Shown piece by piece: positions 25,085 through 33,516 of a stretch of 43,895 bases of DNA; position 1 is the first letter of the stretch; every line of letters begins with the position of its first letter. The notes beneath the pieces were generated by a model. The model was not told the origin of the DNA. It worked only from the letters and a program-made list of their open reading frames with translations, and did not search any database. The DNA comes from Pseudomonadota bacterium (GTDB lineage Bacteria > Pseudomonadota > Gammaproteobacteria > Steroidobacterales > Steroidobacteraceae), in contig JAFAEQ010000062.1 in the NCBI GenBank assembly GCA_023423935.1, forward strand, positions 1 through 43,895. Reading direction: 5' to 3'. The position numbers and the translations under genes are program-made.

Positions 25085-26182
25085 ATGATCCAGACGCCCT
25101 ATTACCTCATCGACAAGACCCGGCTGATCGGCAATCTCGAGAAGATGCGTACGGTGCGCGAACGCTCGGGCGCCAAAGTACTGCTCGCGCTCAAGTGCTT
25201 CGCGAGCTGGGCCGTGTTCGATCTGATGCGGCAGTACATGGATGGCACGACCTCCTCCTCTCTCAACGAAGTGAAGCTTGGTCGGGAGAAATTCGGTGGC
25301 GAGACGCATGCCTATAGCGTTGCGTACGCCGATCATGAGATCGACGAAGTGGTCGCGAACGCTGACAAGATCATCTTCAACTCGATCGGACAGCTCGAAC
25401 GGTTTGCGGGACGTACGGGGAATCTACCCCGCGGCTTGCGGCTCAATCCTGGCGTGAGCAGTTCGGCGTTCGATCTTGCGGATCCCGCTCGCCCTCACAG
25501 CAGGCTCGGAGAATGGAACGCCGCGAGAGTCGAGCCGGTGCTCGGGCAGATTTCCGGCTTCATGATTCACAACAACTGCGAGAACGAGGATTTCGCGCTG
25601 TTCGATCGGCTGTTGACGCAGACTGAAGAGCGCTTCGGCGCGCTGCTCGAGCAGGTCGAGTGGGTCAGTCTCGGTGGTGGCATTCACTTCACCGGCGCCG
25701 ACTATCCCCTCGATGCGTTCTGCAAACGACTTGCAGAGTTCTCCGCACGCTACGGTGTACAGGTGTACCTCGAGCCAGGCGAAGCGGCGATCACGAACAC
25801 GACGACACTGGAAGTCACCGTGCTCGACACGATGTTCAACGGCAAGCATCTGGCGATCGTGGATAGCTCGATCGAGGCACACATGCTCGATTTGCTCATC
25901 TACCGCGAGAGCGCCGAGATGTTGCCGAATGCGGGCGAACACCTTTACACCGTGTGCGGGAAATCCTGCCTAGCCGGCGACATCTTCGGGGAGTTTCGCT
26001 TCGAGCGCCCGCTGCAGGTCGGAGATCGCCTCTCGATACAGGACGCTGCGGGCTACACGATGGTGAAGAAGAACTGGTTCAACGGCGTTCGCATGCCGTC
26101 CATCGTCGTGCGTGAGCTCGACGGCACGCTGCGCGTACAGCGCGCGTTCGGTTATGAGGATTACGTGGCGAGTCTCTCCTGA
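25085..26182 (+). CDS. nspC: carboxynorspermidine decarboxylase
   Basis: A 365-residue PLP-dependent alanine-racemase-fold decarboxylase of the NspC group, which converts carboxy(nor)spermidine to (nor)spermidine. Seen are TPYYLIDKTRLIGNLEKM, the PLP-lysine region LLALKCFASW, the HNNCEN and SLGGGIHFTGADYP blocks, LEPGEAAI, and the second active-site cysteine in YTVCGKSCLAGDIFG. Length is normal. ATG 25085 is preceded by only a weak GCGAAG. The gene lies 45 bp before the synthase gene, so the last two steps of the aspartate-semialdehyde-based polyamine route are encoded together. Whether the product is spermidine or norspermidine cannot be told from sequence. Confidence 0.92.
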   Translation: MIQTPYYLIDKTRLIGNLEKMRTVRERSGAKVLLALKCFASWAVFDLMRQYMDGTTSSSLNEVKLGREKFGGETHAYSVAYADHEIDEVVANADKIIFNSIGQLERFAGRTGNLPRGLRLNPGVSSSAFDLADPARPHSRLGEWNAARVEPVLGQISGFMIHNNCENEDFALFDRLLTQTEERFGALLEQVEWVSLGGGIHFTGADYPLDAFCKRLAEFSARYGVQVYLEPGEAAITNTTTLEVTVLDTMFNGKHLAIVDSSIEAHMLDLLIYRESAEMLPNAGEHLYTVCGKSCLAGDIFGEFRFERPLQVGDRLSIQDAAGYTMVKKNWFNGVRMPSIVVRELDGTLRVQRAFGYEDYVASLS

Positions 26183-26227
26183 GACTGCCGTTTTCTTGGT
26201 TCACAGCCGAAGGAGGCTCTCACGGGA

Positions 26228-27469
26228 ATGAAAAAGAACGTCTTGATCATCGGTGCCGGTGGTGTCGCTCAGGTCGTCGCCCACAAATGTGCCCAGCACA
26301 ATGATGTGCTCGGCGATCTGCACATCGCGTCCCGCACGCCTGCCAAGTGCGTTGCCATTCTCGATTCGATACGCGAGAAACGCAGCTGCAAAGTGTCAGG
26401 AAAGCTCGAGGCACACACGCTCGATGCGATGGATATAGCCGCCACCGCGGCGCTGATCGAGAAGACGGGAGCTGGCATCGTCATCAACGTCGGCCCCTCG
26501 TTCGTGAACATGTCGGTGCTTGCCGCCTGCCTCGAGACGGGCGCAGCGTATCTGGATACGGCGATTCACGAAGATCCGCTGAAGATCTGCGAAACCCCGC
26601 CGTGGTATGCGAACTACGAATGGAAGCGGCGCGACGACTGCAAGGCAAAGGGCGTCACGGCCATTCTGGGCGTGGGCTTCGACCCTGGTGTCGTGAATGC
26701 GTACGCGGCACTCGCACGCGAGGACTACTTCGACCAGATCGACTCCATCGACATCGTCGACGTGAACGCGGGGAGTCACGGCCGCTACTTCGCGACGAAC
26801 TTCGATCCGGAGGTGAACTTCCGCGAGTTCACCGGCCAGGTGTGGAGCTGGCAGAACAGCCAATGGACCTCGAATCGCATGTTCGAAGTTCGCAAGGAAT
26901 GGAACCTGCCGGTCGTTGGCGAGCGCACCACATACCTCACCGGTCACGACGAGATCCATTCCCTGTCGAAGAACATGGGCGTACCACACGTGCGCTTCTG
27001 GATGGGCTTTGGCGATCACTACATCAACGTGTTCACCGTTCTGAAGAATCTCGGACTGTTGTCCGAGCAACCGATTCGAACGGCGGACGGGCAAACGGTC
27101 GTGCCTCTCAAGGTCGTCAAAGCCGTGTTGCCGGATCCGGCATCGCTGGCGCCGACGTACACCGGCAAGACATGTATTGGCGATGTAGTGAAGGGCACGA
27201 AGAACGGCAAGGCGCGCGAAGTCTTCATCTATAACGTCTGCGACCACGAAGAGAGCTATCGCGAAGTCGGCAGCCAGGCGATCTCGTATACCGCTGGTGT
27301 TCCGCCGGTGGCAGCGGCGCTATTGATCGCGCGTGGTCAGTGGGACGTGAAGCGCATGGTCAACGTGGAGGAACTGCCCGCAAAGCCGTTCCTTGCGCTG
27401 CTCAACCACATGGGATTGCCGACGCGTATCAAGGATGAGCAAGGCGATCGCGACTTGAATCTCGACTGA
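26228..27469 (+). CDS. carboxynorspermidine synthase (saccharopine dehydrogenase family)
   Basis: A 413-residue NAD(P)H-dependent enzyme. The Rossmann start KNVLIIGAGGVAQVVAHKCA is followed by the saccharopine-dehydrogenase-like body: TGAGIVINVGPSFVNMSVL, ACLETGAAYLDTAIHED, GVGFDPGVVNAYA. It condenses aspartate semialdehyde with a diamine and reduces the imine to carboxy(nor)spermidine, which NspC then decarboxylates. GGAGG lies about 11 bases before ATG 26228. The last gene of a two-gene operon; a perfect hairpin follows 18 bp after the stop. Full length, no lesion. Confidence 0.9.
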   Translation: MKKNVLIIGAGGVAQVVAHKCAQHNDVLGDLHIASRTPAKCVAILDSIREKRSCKVSGKLEAHTLDAMDIAATAALIEKTGAGIVINVGPSFVNMSVLAACLETGAAYLDTAIHEDPLKICETPPWYANYEWKRRDDCKAKGVTAILGVGFDPGVVNAYAALAREDYFDQIDSIDIVDVNAGSHGRYFATNFDPEVNFREFTGQVWSWQNSQWTSNRMFEVRKEWNLPVVGERTTYLTGHDEIHSLSKNMGVPHVRFWMGFGDHYINVFTVLKNLGLLSEQPIRTADGQTVVPLKVVKAVLPDPASLAPTYTGKTCIGDVVKGTKNGKAREVFIYNVCDHEESYREVGSQAISYTAGVPPVAAALLIARGQWDVKRMVNVEELPAKPFLALLNHMGLPTRIKDEQGDRDLNLD

Positions 27470-27487
27470 GATCGAGCATCCGCGCAT

Positions 27488-27505
27488 CCGGTCATGGATG
27501 ACCGG
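27488..27505 (+). terminator. hairpin downstream of the polyamine operon
   Basis: CCGGTCAT-GG-ATGACCGG is a perfect 8-bp inverted repeat 18 bases after the synthase stop. No T-run follows, so it is either a weak or Rho-assisted terminator or an mRNA-stabilising stem. Beyond it, 27506-27668 shows no supported gene. Confidence 0.45.
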
Positions 27506-27663
27506 GACGCTGATGGCGGATTACTGGCTCCAACTGCGATATCGCATCAACCTGAGCCGTCGACCGCGTAGATGCGTATCACTGCCAGACACTGCAACGC
27601 CAAATTCACTCGCGAGCACGACGGTCAATCCTTCGCGAGCCACCGCAGATCACGCCCTTTGGT

Positions 27664-27796
27664 GCGCACTACAGGCAGAGATGATGCCGGTCCAGGATCA
27701 CATGCGTCGCACCAGATGGTGGGCGACCGCGCACGCGAATCGATGAGCTCGTACTGGCGCTTGCGAAATTCTCGTTGAACACCGCAAGACACAGAC
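27664..27796 (-). repeat. 133-bp direct repeat, copy 2
   Basis: The partner of 24484-24616. Here the repeat is the genuine 3' end of the RES-domain gene, so this is the parental-type copy and the other is a decayed derivative or relic. Confidence 0.8.
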
Positions 27797-28592
27797 GTCC
27801 GCCCTGTTGGGAGGGATATAACAGAGCCTCGAAGCCCGCCTCCTTCGCCAAGTAGCCGAATATCTGACCAGGTGCTGGAATACCGTGACTCGACGGCTCG
27901 GCACGCCACGCAGATGGCGCGGCGAGCAAGCGCTTGTGCAATTCACGCGTGGTAGTGATCAGCGATCGAGTCGGGAACCCTGCCGCCTTACCGAACTTGA
28001 TCGTGTCCGGCGAAAGCTGAAACCGCTTGATGATGTCGACGAATTTCTTGAGCGGCTTCGGGTCTCGTAAATCGAGCACCAGCTCGACTCGACCTTCCAG
28101 CGGAAAGGTCACGAATGCGTCGGCCCGGCGCAATGCGAAATCGTAGGTCGAGAGCGTTCGATCGGAACCGCTGCTCGGCCTGCCGAACTTTTCCGCCCGC
28201 GCCGTCACCTCGTCTTGAGCGATGTATAGACACGGGAACGCCTGCCCGCGCGCGCGATCCAGCAGTCGACCTATGTTGAACCGTCCGCCAATTCCGAGGA
28301 GGCTACCGGCCGGCGACAACGGCGTGAGATTCCACGTCCAGTCCGTGACGCGACACCACGGCGGATCGAGATGGATGCTCACAGGATCGATATCGCGTAA
28401 CGCACGGCAGAGTGCTTCGTGATTTCCAGCGCGCTGACGCTCCAGATCGTAATAGACGCGGTCGTGAAACGTCTGCTCCCTCAACGACAACTGATCCCAG
28501 CGGTCGAGATCGGCGGCGGAGAACTGATCGAGCACCGCAGCGGGGCGGGTCTGGGATTTTGATCGCTTTCGACGGACCTTCTTACGCGCCAA
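27669..28592 (-). CDS. RES-domain toxin (NAD+-targeting ParT/MbcT-like)
   Basis: A 307-residue RES-family protein. These toxins degrade or phosphorolyse NAD+, or modify targets by ADP-ribosylation, and are paired with Xre/MbcA/ParS antitoxins. Seen are GGRFNIGRLLD (the conserved arginine), CLYIAQDEVTARAEKF (the conserved tyrosine and glutamate), LVLDLRDP, and the C-terminal FEALLYPSQQGGRLCLAVF with the conserved serine. An N-terminal extension of about 80 basic residues (MARKKVRRKRSKSQ...) makes it longer than typical RES toxins. The TTG start at 28592 lies 10 bp after the antitoxin stop. The exact chemistry is not readable. Confidence 0.85.
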   Translation of the reverse strand: MARKKVRRKRSKSQTRPAAVLDQFSAADLDRWDQLSLREQTFHDRVYYDLERQRAGNHEALCRALRDIDPVSIHLDPPWCRVTDWTWNLTPLSPAGSLLGIGGRFNIGRLLDRARGQAFPCLYIAQDEVTARAEKFGRPSSGSDRTLSTYDFALRRADAFVTFPLEGRVELVLDLRDPKPLKKFVDIIKRFQLSPDTIKFGKAAGFPTRSLITTTRELHKRLLAAPSAWRAEPSSHGIPAPGQIFGYLAKEAGFEALLYPSQQGGRLCLAVFNENFASASTSSSIRVRGRPPSGATHVILDRHHLCL

Positions 28593-28602
28593 GCAACACC
28601 GA

Positions 28603-29067
28603 CTAGGTGGGCACCGAACGCGAGGCTAAGTCTCGCTGCGCCTCGGCCTTCGCCTCCGCTGCGGCCTGCTCTGCCGTACGCGCCTCAAGCACGAAGTTCA
28701 GCAGTCGCTTGTAACGGCCCGCGCGGATCATCGTGCGCGGCGAGATTCCACCAAGCTGCGGGTTAGCGAGCTCGAACCACAAGCCAACTTTGTGCGCATC
28801 ACCCTCGAAGAACTCGCCAACGAGATTCGCGATGTTCGCGATCTCGCGCAAACGCTCGGCGACCGCCTGCGGAATGTTTTGATCGAAACGTACTGAGGCG
28901 AGTGAAACGCCACCCAGTTTGCTCAGGTCCTTTTTCGAGAGCTGTACCAGATCCGCGATCTTTCTATAGTCAGGCTCGCCATGGCGCCAAAGGCCCAGCA
29001 CGTCGCTCGCGATATGCGGCGCAAACTGCGACCGGCGCTCGCCTAGCATTTTGGCTGCCGTGTTCAT
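28603..29067 (-). CDS. Xre/MbcA/ParS-like antitoxin (DUF2384 type)
   Basis: A 154-residue partner of the RES toxin. The N-terminal part contains an Xre-like HTH-type region (DYRKIADLVQLSKKDLSKLGGVS), and the C-terminal part has the MbcA/ParS toxin-binding signature NPQLGGISPRTMIRAGRYKRLLNFV. ATG 29067 is chosen because GGGAG sits just upstream; in-frame starts as far up as 29184 lack a ribosome site. Antitoxin-first order and the 10-bp gap to the toxin match the family. Likely autorepressor via sites in 29068-29130. Confidence 0.85.
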   Translation of the reverse strand: MNTAAKMLGERRSQFAPHIASDVLGLWRHGEPDYRKIADLVQLSKKDLSKLGGVSLASVRFDQNIPQAVAERLREIANIANLVGEFFEGDAHKVGLWFELANPQLGGISPRTMIRAGRYKRLLNFVLEARTAEQAAAEAKAEAQRDLASRSVPT

Positions 29068-29130
29068 TACCGTTCTCCCATGCGAGTGGACCATACCATG
29101 AATGAACCACGATTGGACCACGCCCGAAAG
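29068..29130 (-). promoter_or_regulatory. RES toxin-antitoxin upstream region with repeated half-sites
   Basis: TGGACCA occurs twice in the same orientation (29087-29093 and 29114-29120), 27 bp apart, immediately before the antitoxin gene. An AT-rich tract (ATTTACATTAATAATCAATA, near 29216) lies further upstream. The repeated motif is a candidate antitoxin-binding site. The remainder up to 29447 holds nothing else I can support. Confidence 0.4.
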
Positions 29131-29447
29131 GGGAAGTTTGTTCCCGTGACGCGCTTTCATGCAAGAGGTGCGGGAGAGACACACCCCGCTGGCGCATACG
29201 CGTTACCTCCGATCATTTACATTAATAATCAATACCTTAACCAATGCTATCGGCTAGCCTCCCAAGGTGCGCCGGGACATTCCTTGGCAAGAAGAACGCC
29301 GACTTGAGCCGTTCGGCCACCTGGAAAGAAGGTTTCACGGGCAGCTCAATCAGAACGTCGATGGGCGCTATGTCTGGCACACTTCTCAGTTGCCTTGCCA
29401 GCGCAGTCCGTACCCTGAACGAGCACCACCGGACCGTCACGCGATAA

Positions 29448-29660
29448 CGACCGCTGCGATATGTCGTGCAGGATGTGAACCGCTACGGCTCAATGCCGAT
29501 CGTCATCGAGGATGAAGCGCTGGGCGAGTTGCGCATCACTGGCTCGGTTCTGTGCGACAACCTAGATGGCTGGGTCGCGAGCCTGGAGCGGGCTTTCGGG
29601 GTGCGCGTGGAGCGGTCGCCGGAACGGATCGTGCTGAAGATGCAGCAGCGGCGCGAATGA
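29448..29660 (+). pseudogene. FecR-like C-terminal remnant
   Basis: The frame reads RPLRYVVQDVNRYGSMPIVI, then EDEALGELRITGSVLCDNLDGWVASLERAF and ends at 29660. This resembles the extreme C-terminus of FecR-family anti-sigma regulators of TonB-receptor systems, where a VNRY motif precedes a small terminal domain. A TAA at 29445-29447 closes the frame upstream, so only about 70 residues remain of a protein that is normally above 300. No sigma factor gene is nearby. Confidence 0.55.
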
Positions 29661-29703
29661 CCACTCGCTGCACAACGCGAGGACGAGCTACGGATACACG
29701 CCG

Positions 29704-29720
29704 GCCGGCATTTCGCCGGC
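29704..29720. terminator. GC hairpin between convergent genes
   Basis: GCCGGC-ATTTC-GCCGGC lies between the FecR remnant (plus) and the hupE-like gene (minus). It is a strong six-pair stem but has no T-run on either side, so it is only a tentative bidirectional terminator for the scn operon. Confidence 0.35.
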
Positions 29721-29751
29721 GGGACGTTCTCAGTTCGTCACTCTCCATTCA

Positions 29752-30438
29752 TCAGTGAACTGCAGTTGCAGCGGTGACGGCGGGAGGCGTGGGAATGAGC
29801 ACGCCTTCGATCTGACCAATGAACAGTGCCACGCCAATACCGGCAACGACGGCGCCTGCCAGGCGAACCTTGCCTTGCATCGCAGTCTCACCGGTCATCA
29901 GCCAGCGAGTGACACGCACGGCAAGTACCGCCACGAGAAGCTGAACCAGCGTGAAGCCGAGGAGATAGCCGTTGAGTGGCGTCGACTCCGCACCGATGAT
30001 CGACTCGCCGTAGGCCCAGCCGTGAAACAGACCCGCTGCGCCGAACATGATCGCGAGTATGAGTGTGGACAGCTCGCGATTCGTGGCGATGATGGCGCCG
30101 AGCAGCAACACGGTCGCTGCGATCACCAGTTCGGCGACCGGTAGCGTAACGCCCGCGAGATGGACAAAGCAGCCGGCCAGTGTCCCTGCGACGAACGCAA
30201 TCGCCAGTGTCCAGATGCGGCCCGTGAGTGCGGCCGTAATACCGACGGCGATCACGAATGCGAAATGACCAATGTCGATCAGCGGATGGGCGACGCCGGA
30301 CAGCAGACCTTGCCCAAAAGTCTGCGGCGTCTGGCCGCCCATCACATGGTGAGCAAAGGCGGGCAAAGCGCTCGCCGCGAGAGTCAGGGCCGTTGCGTAT
30401 GCAGCGGCGCGAACCGTATCAGGACGTTGAGTCAGCAT
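29752..30438 (-). CDS. HupE/UreJ-family metal permease
   Basis: A 228-residue membrane protein. A signal-like first helix ends in LPAFAHHVMGG; several hydrophobic helices follow. GVAHPLIDIGHFAFVIA is the HupE/UreJ histidine motif and LFHGWAYGESI is the second conserved block. The family imports nickel or cobalt. Here it follows the thiocyanate hydrolase activator gene by 37 bp, and the hydrolase needs cobalt, so cobalt uptake is the natural inference. ATG 30438 is chosen for its upstream GAGG; the longer frame to 30528 overlaps the preceding gene. Last gene of the operon. Confidence 0.85.
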   Translation of the reverse strand: MLTQRPDTVRAAAYATALTLAASALPAFAHHVMGGQTPQTFGQGLLSGVAHPLIDIGHFAFVIAVGITAALTGRIWTLAIAFVAGTLAGCFVHLAGVTLPVAELVIAATVLLLGAIIATNRELSTLILAIMFGAAGLFHGWAYGESIIGAESTPLNGYLLGFTLVQLLVAVLAVRVTRWLMTGETAMQGKVRLAGAVVAGIGVALFIGQIEGVLIPTPPAVTAATAVH

Positions 30439-30475
30439 ATTCGGCACCTCAAGTGTATTTGCACAAGTCTCGAAT

Positions 30476-30829
30476 CTAGACGGCCTCAACTCGTGCTCGC
30501 ACAGCACGCATGCGGTTCGCGAGATCATCCTCGGTCACCAGCTTGCGGCTGAGCAGGATATGGACGAGTGCGAGCAGGTCGCTTTCCGGAGAAGGCACCT
30601 CGCCATACACCGAGTCCTTCAGCTCATCCTCGGCGTGGCGGCGCTCCAGGGATGGAAGCGCCCCACTGTCAGACAGACTCTCGCAGATGCCGACGAGACT
30701 CGTTTTCCATGGCGGGTTCGGATTGGTCACGCCGTAGAGCGGCGCAAGGACTTCCCACTCCTTCCCCTGGCTGCGAATCTCCTCGAGCAATCTGACGCGT
30801 GCGTAATCGCCGCCGCTTTGCGCGTTCAT
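30476..30829 (-). CDS. P15K-like thiocyanate hydrolase activator
   Basis: A 117-residue protein whose ATG overlaps the scnC stop (ATGA). It resembles the small activator/chaperone subunits of nitrile-hydratase-type enzymes by GKEWEVLAPLYGVTNPNPPWKTSLVGIC (in parts) and the acidic middle. In Thiobacillus thioparus a protein called P15K, encoded after scnC, is needed to load cobalt into the gamma subunit. Position, size and class agree with that role. The match is by context and general resemblance rather than a long signature, so function is inferred. Confidence 0.7.
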   Translation of the reverse strand: MNAQSGGDYARVRLLEEIRSQGKEWEVLAPLYGVTNPNPPWKTSLVGICESLSDSGALPSLERRHAEDELKDSVYGEVPSPESDLLALVHILLSRKLVTEDDLANRMRAVRARVEAV

Positions 30830-31548
30830 TGGACTGTCGCCTGTTGCGGTGGACGACGTGCCTTGTGAACCGGGCGACGAATGTCTTCCGTCCTGCCAGC
30901 CTTCGGCATCGCTACACCGATCATGCAATCGCGCGTCACGATCTCGGCGAGTTGCTCCTCGGACCAATTGTCGGTGCCCTCGGGGCGCATGGGCATGACC
31001 ATGAAGCGGCATTTCTGGTTGGAGTCCTCGACTCTGACCTCGACGTCGGGCGGAACGATCAGACCGAGCTCAGCGAGCACTTCACGTGGCCAGCGCACGA
31101 GACGGCGACGGTAGTTGGTCGACCGGTACCATTCGGGCGACATGCCGAGCAGCGGGCGCGGATAGCAGGAGCAAAGAGTGCACACGATCACGTGATGCAG
31201 CTGGGGCGTATCCACCAGTACGCGCAGATTCATGTAATCGCTTGGAGTGCCGAATCCGGTCGGCTCGGACCAATCGATGCCGATCTCCTTGCAGGCTTCG
31301 GTGGCATTCTCCATGACGCGTTTCTTGAATTCAGGATCACTCCACGCTTTGGCGATCAGGCGCGAGCCTCCCGTAGGTCCGATTCTTTCGGCCCACTGGG
31401 TGAAGCGCCGGTGGTCGTCGGCTGTGAAGAGCCCGTGCTCGATGGCGAGTTCCCGTATGGCGATCTCAAGGATCTCGTAGTCACTGATTTCATCTACCGT
31501 CGCGGCAGGCGGGTGCTGACCGAGGGTATGAGTATGTTGCTCTGTCAT
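30826..31548 (-). CDS. scnC: thiocyanate hydrolase gamma subunit (cobalt-binding)
   Basis: A 240-residue homologue of the nitrile hydratase alpha subunit. The metal site VCTLCSC places three cysteines at 123, 126 and 128; the threonine in CTLC marks the cobalt type rather than the iron type. It continues YPRPLLGMSPEWYRSTNYRR and MPMRPEGTDNWSEEQLAEIV, as in thiocyanate hydrolase, which turns SCN- into carbonyl sulphide and ammonia. AGGA lies before ATG 31548. It is third in the scnB-scnA-scnC order known from thiobacilli. A nitrile hydratase is the main alternative, but the two separate small subunits upstream favour scn. Confidence 0.9.
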   Translation of the reverse strand: MTEQHTHTLGQHPPAATVDEISDYEILEIAIRELAIEHGLFTADDHRRFTQWAERIGPTGGSRLIAKAWSDPEFKKRVMENATEACKEIGIDWSEPTGFGTPSDYMNLRVLVDTPQLHHVIVCTLCSCYPRPLLGMSPEWYRSTNYRRRLVRWPREVLAELGLIVPPDVEVRVEDSNQKCRFMVMPMRPEGTDNWSEEQLAEIVTRDCMIGVAMPKAGRTEDIRRPVHKARRPPQQATVQ

Positions 31549-31580
31549 TTGCGTATTCCTCTATGTCATGTCGACTGCGG

Positions 31581-31892
31581 TCAGTTGCTGCTGGCCGGTT
31601 CGAGCCAACGATCCGGAGACTCGGTCTGCAACGTATCGTTCTCGAACGGGTACTCTTCCCAGATATCTTTCTGACGGAAGCGGATGATGTAGTACTGATC
31701 GCGCACGCCGTCGAAATTGAAGGCCTCATCCTCCGGCACGAGGTCCTTGTAGGTCAGCTCGACGATCGTGCCTTCGATATCGCGTGCATAGTTCTGAGTG
31801 CGGGTATAGAACATCAGCGGCATGTTCTTCACACGCACACGGTCGCCCACTTGGAAACGCGCGCGGGCTTCAGGCGCATTACTGTTTTGCAT
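31581..31892 (-). CDS. scnA: thiocyanate hydrolase alpha subunit
   Basis: A 103-residue protein matching the C-terminal part of the nitrile hydratase beta subunit: RFQVGDRVRVKNMP, the RDIEGTIVEL strand, YYIIRFRQKDIWEEYPF. In thiocyanate hydrolase this is a separate alpha chain. It is somewhat shorter than the Thiobacillus protein (about 126 residues) at the N-terminus. Its start overlaps the end of scnB by 14 bp, implying coupled translation, and it is 32 bp before scnC. Confidence 0.88.
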   Translation of the reverse strand: MQNSNAPEARARFQVGDRVRVKNMPLMFYTRTQNYARDIEGTIVELTYKDLVPEDEAFNFDGVRDQYYIIRFRQKDIWEEYPFENDTLQTESPDRWLEPASSN

Positions 31893-32331
31893 AGCGAGCT
31901 CTTACCTCGTCAATCTTCGTCAGGAGTTCGGGGAGTGAGAAACGCTTGTTGTCAATGAGCATCCGCGTCGCAGCCCAAAGCCAGCGTCCGTAGTAAGGGA
32001 GGCCGAGATAGAGCGTGTAGCCCAGATCGTTATCGGCCCGGCGGCGCCTTTCCTCGGAGTTCCAGACGCCTCTCCAGCCCAGCGTCTCGCACGTCACATA
32101 CGTATTGAGCTCCCACCCCTCCTCTTCCTTCTCTTCGTACTTGCCAGCGACGTCCCGTTGCCCACCCACGTCATGAGGCGGATGCATGTACGCACGGAAG
32201 AGAGCATGCGAAGTTTCGTAGTTCCAGTTCTGCGGTATGTGAATCGCAGGCTGGAAAGAGCCGATGATGTGGTACTGCTCACGCAGCTCCGGTCGTGATG
32301 TCGATGCCTGGGATTGTGATGTCGATGCCAT
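31879..32331 (-). CDS. scnB: thiocyanate hydrolase beta subunit
   Basis: A 150-residue protein matching the N-terminal half of the nitrile hydratase beta subunit: NWNYETSHALFRAYMHPPHDVGGQ (the HDVGG block), WELNTYVTCETLGWRGVW, LGLPYYGRWLWAATRML. ATG 32331 (MASTSQSQ) is preferred over a start at 32379, which would overlap the preceding gene. GGTGG lies upstream. Together with scnA it forms the split beta-type half of the hydrolase. Confidence 0.88.
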   Translation of the reverse strand: MASTSQSQASTSRPELREQYHIIGSFQPAIHIPQNWNYETSHALFRAYMHPPHDVGGQRDVAGKYEEKEEEGWELNTYVTCETLGWRGVWNSEERRRRADNDLGYTLYLGLPYYGRWLWAATRMLIDNKRFSLPELLTKIDEVRARYAKQ

Positions 32332-32382
32332 GTCATCCACCTTGTTCGCTCGATATGGCCAAAGGGTTGGGGAGGCCACCCG

Positions 32383-32694
32383 TCATTGGTCGCGGAAGCA
32401 CGCGATATGGAATGACCGGGCAGCGGGCTTCCCCGTGGGATCGAAGGTATGAACCTGCATTTCGGCTGGATCCTTACTCAGCCCGACGGTGATCAGTCCA
32501 GGTTGAACATCTTCGTCCAGTGCGCTGCCGATCGTTCCGGAAAAATTGGTCTTCGCTGCATTCTGCAGCGGCAACTTCCAGCGGATCGTGTACTTGTTCA
32601 CTCCGTCGAACTCGCACGTGTCGATCATGTAGCCGCGCGCAATGCTGCCATCGGCCTTGATAACGCATGCCAACCGTTTTTCGAACTCAGCCAT
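32383..32694 (-). CDS. small unknown protein leading the scn operon
   Basis: A 103-residue protein I do not recognise. It is rich in beta-strand-type sequence (FEKRLACVIKADGSIARGYM, YTIRWKLPLQ) with no signal peptide, membrane segment or metal-binding cluster. AGGAG sits five bases before ATG 32694, which decides the start over 32709. It lies 51 bp before scnB on the same strand, so it is probably co-transcribed and may serve thiocyanate metabolism, but no function can be given. Confidence 0.65.
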   Translation of the reverse strand: MAEFEKRLACVIKADGSIARGYMIDTCEFDGVNKYTIRWKLPLQNAAKTNFSGTIGSALDEDVQPGLITVGLSKDPAEMQVHTFDPTGKPAARSFHIACFRDQ

Positions 32695-33516
32695 CACGCT
32701 CTCCTGCAAGACGCAACCTGTGAACGAGCTTCAAAGCTCAACCTTGAGACCGATGGTGGAGACTCTTCGCAATGGACACTATAGGTAATACAAACGACAT
32801 CACTTTCCGCAGTCGGCACAGTGAATCTTCGCAGTCACAAAGATGAACGTCGTTGGATGTAATGAGAGAGCGGACCCGGCGTACGAAACCCGCGCTGCAC
32901 ACATCCGCTTGCGCATGGCACGTGTTGCTATGCGTCTTTGAACGCGGCGCGCAATGACGAGAAGGGATCAGTGATGCGCGAGTGAGCGAGCACTCGAGTG
33001 CATTAGTGAATCTTTGCAGACGTTACGGTTTCTGATCCCACACTGGGCGAAGCGCGCCCCGAGCTGCGCAATAACACTTGCCGTCACGACAAAACAGGCT
33101 GCGAAATCATGGCGAGCACGTTGTACTGCAACGCATGGGATTCGCGATGGAGAAAAATGAAGTCTCGTGAAGGACGGGGACCCTGACTTCCATCTCGCCG
33201 ATGAGCGTGTCATCGGTACTCAGAGTTGAAGTGCAGCGCAAGTCATTCAAACCGGCAAGAACGTTCACGAGGAGAACTACGATGTCCGTGACTATGCCAA
33301 GCGACAGGCATCGAGCTGTGCCGCCCCCGACGCGCCACACATAGCTGCAACAGGAAATAAACGATAAGTCTAAGTGGGGATTAGTTCGGATTGCGATTAC
33401 AGCCGAACTCCACAGGCTACAGAGTCTCGGGTGCATGGCGTGAACCGTGTCGGAGAGATGGCGCTCCGGAGGCTGCCGCGTGACCCTATGGCTGCGGCTT
33501 CTGAACAAGGACATCC
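32695..33516. other. 822-bp gap between scn operon and clcA
   Basis: No supported gene. On the minus strand TATAGT (near 32785) is a possible scn -10 box without a clear -35. CGAGTG-AGCGAG-CACTCG (32979-32996) is a perfect inverted repeat of unknown role. Short frames on both strands lack coding character. Confidence 0.5.

Noticed and set aside
26347..27247. long frames on both strands within the carboxynorspermidine synthase gene
   Set aside because: They are shadows of a clearly conserved coding frame.
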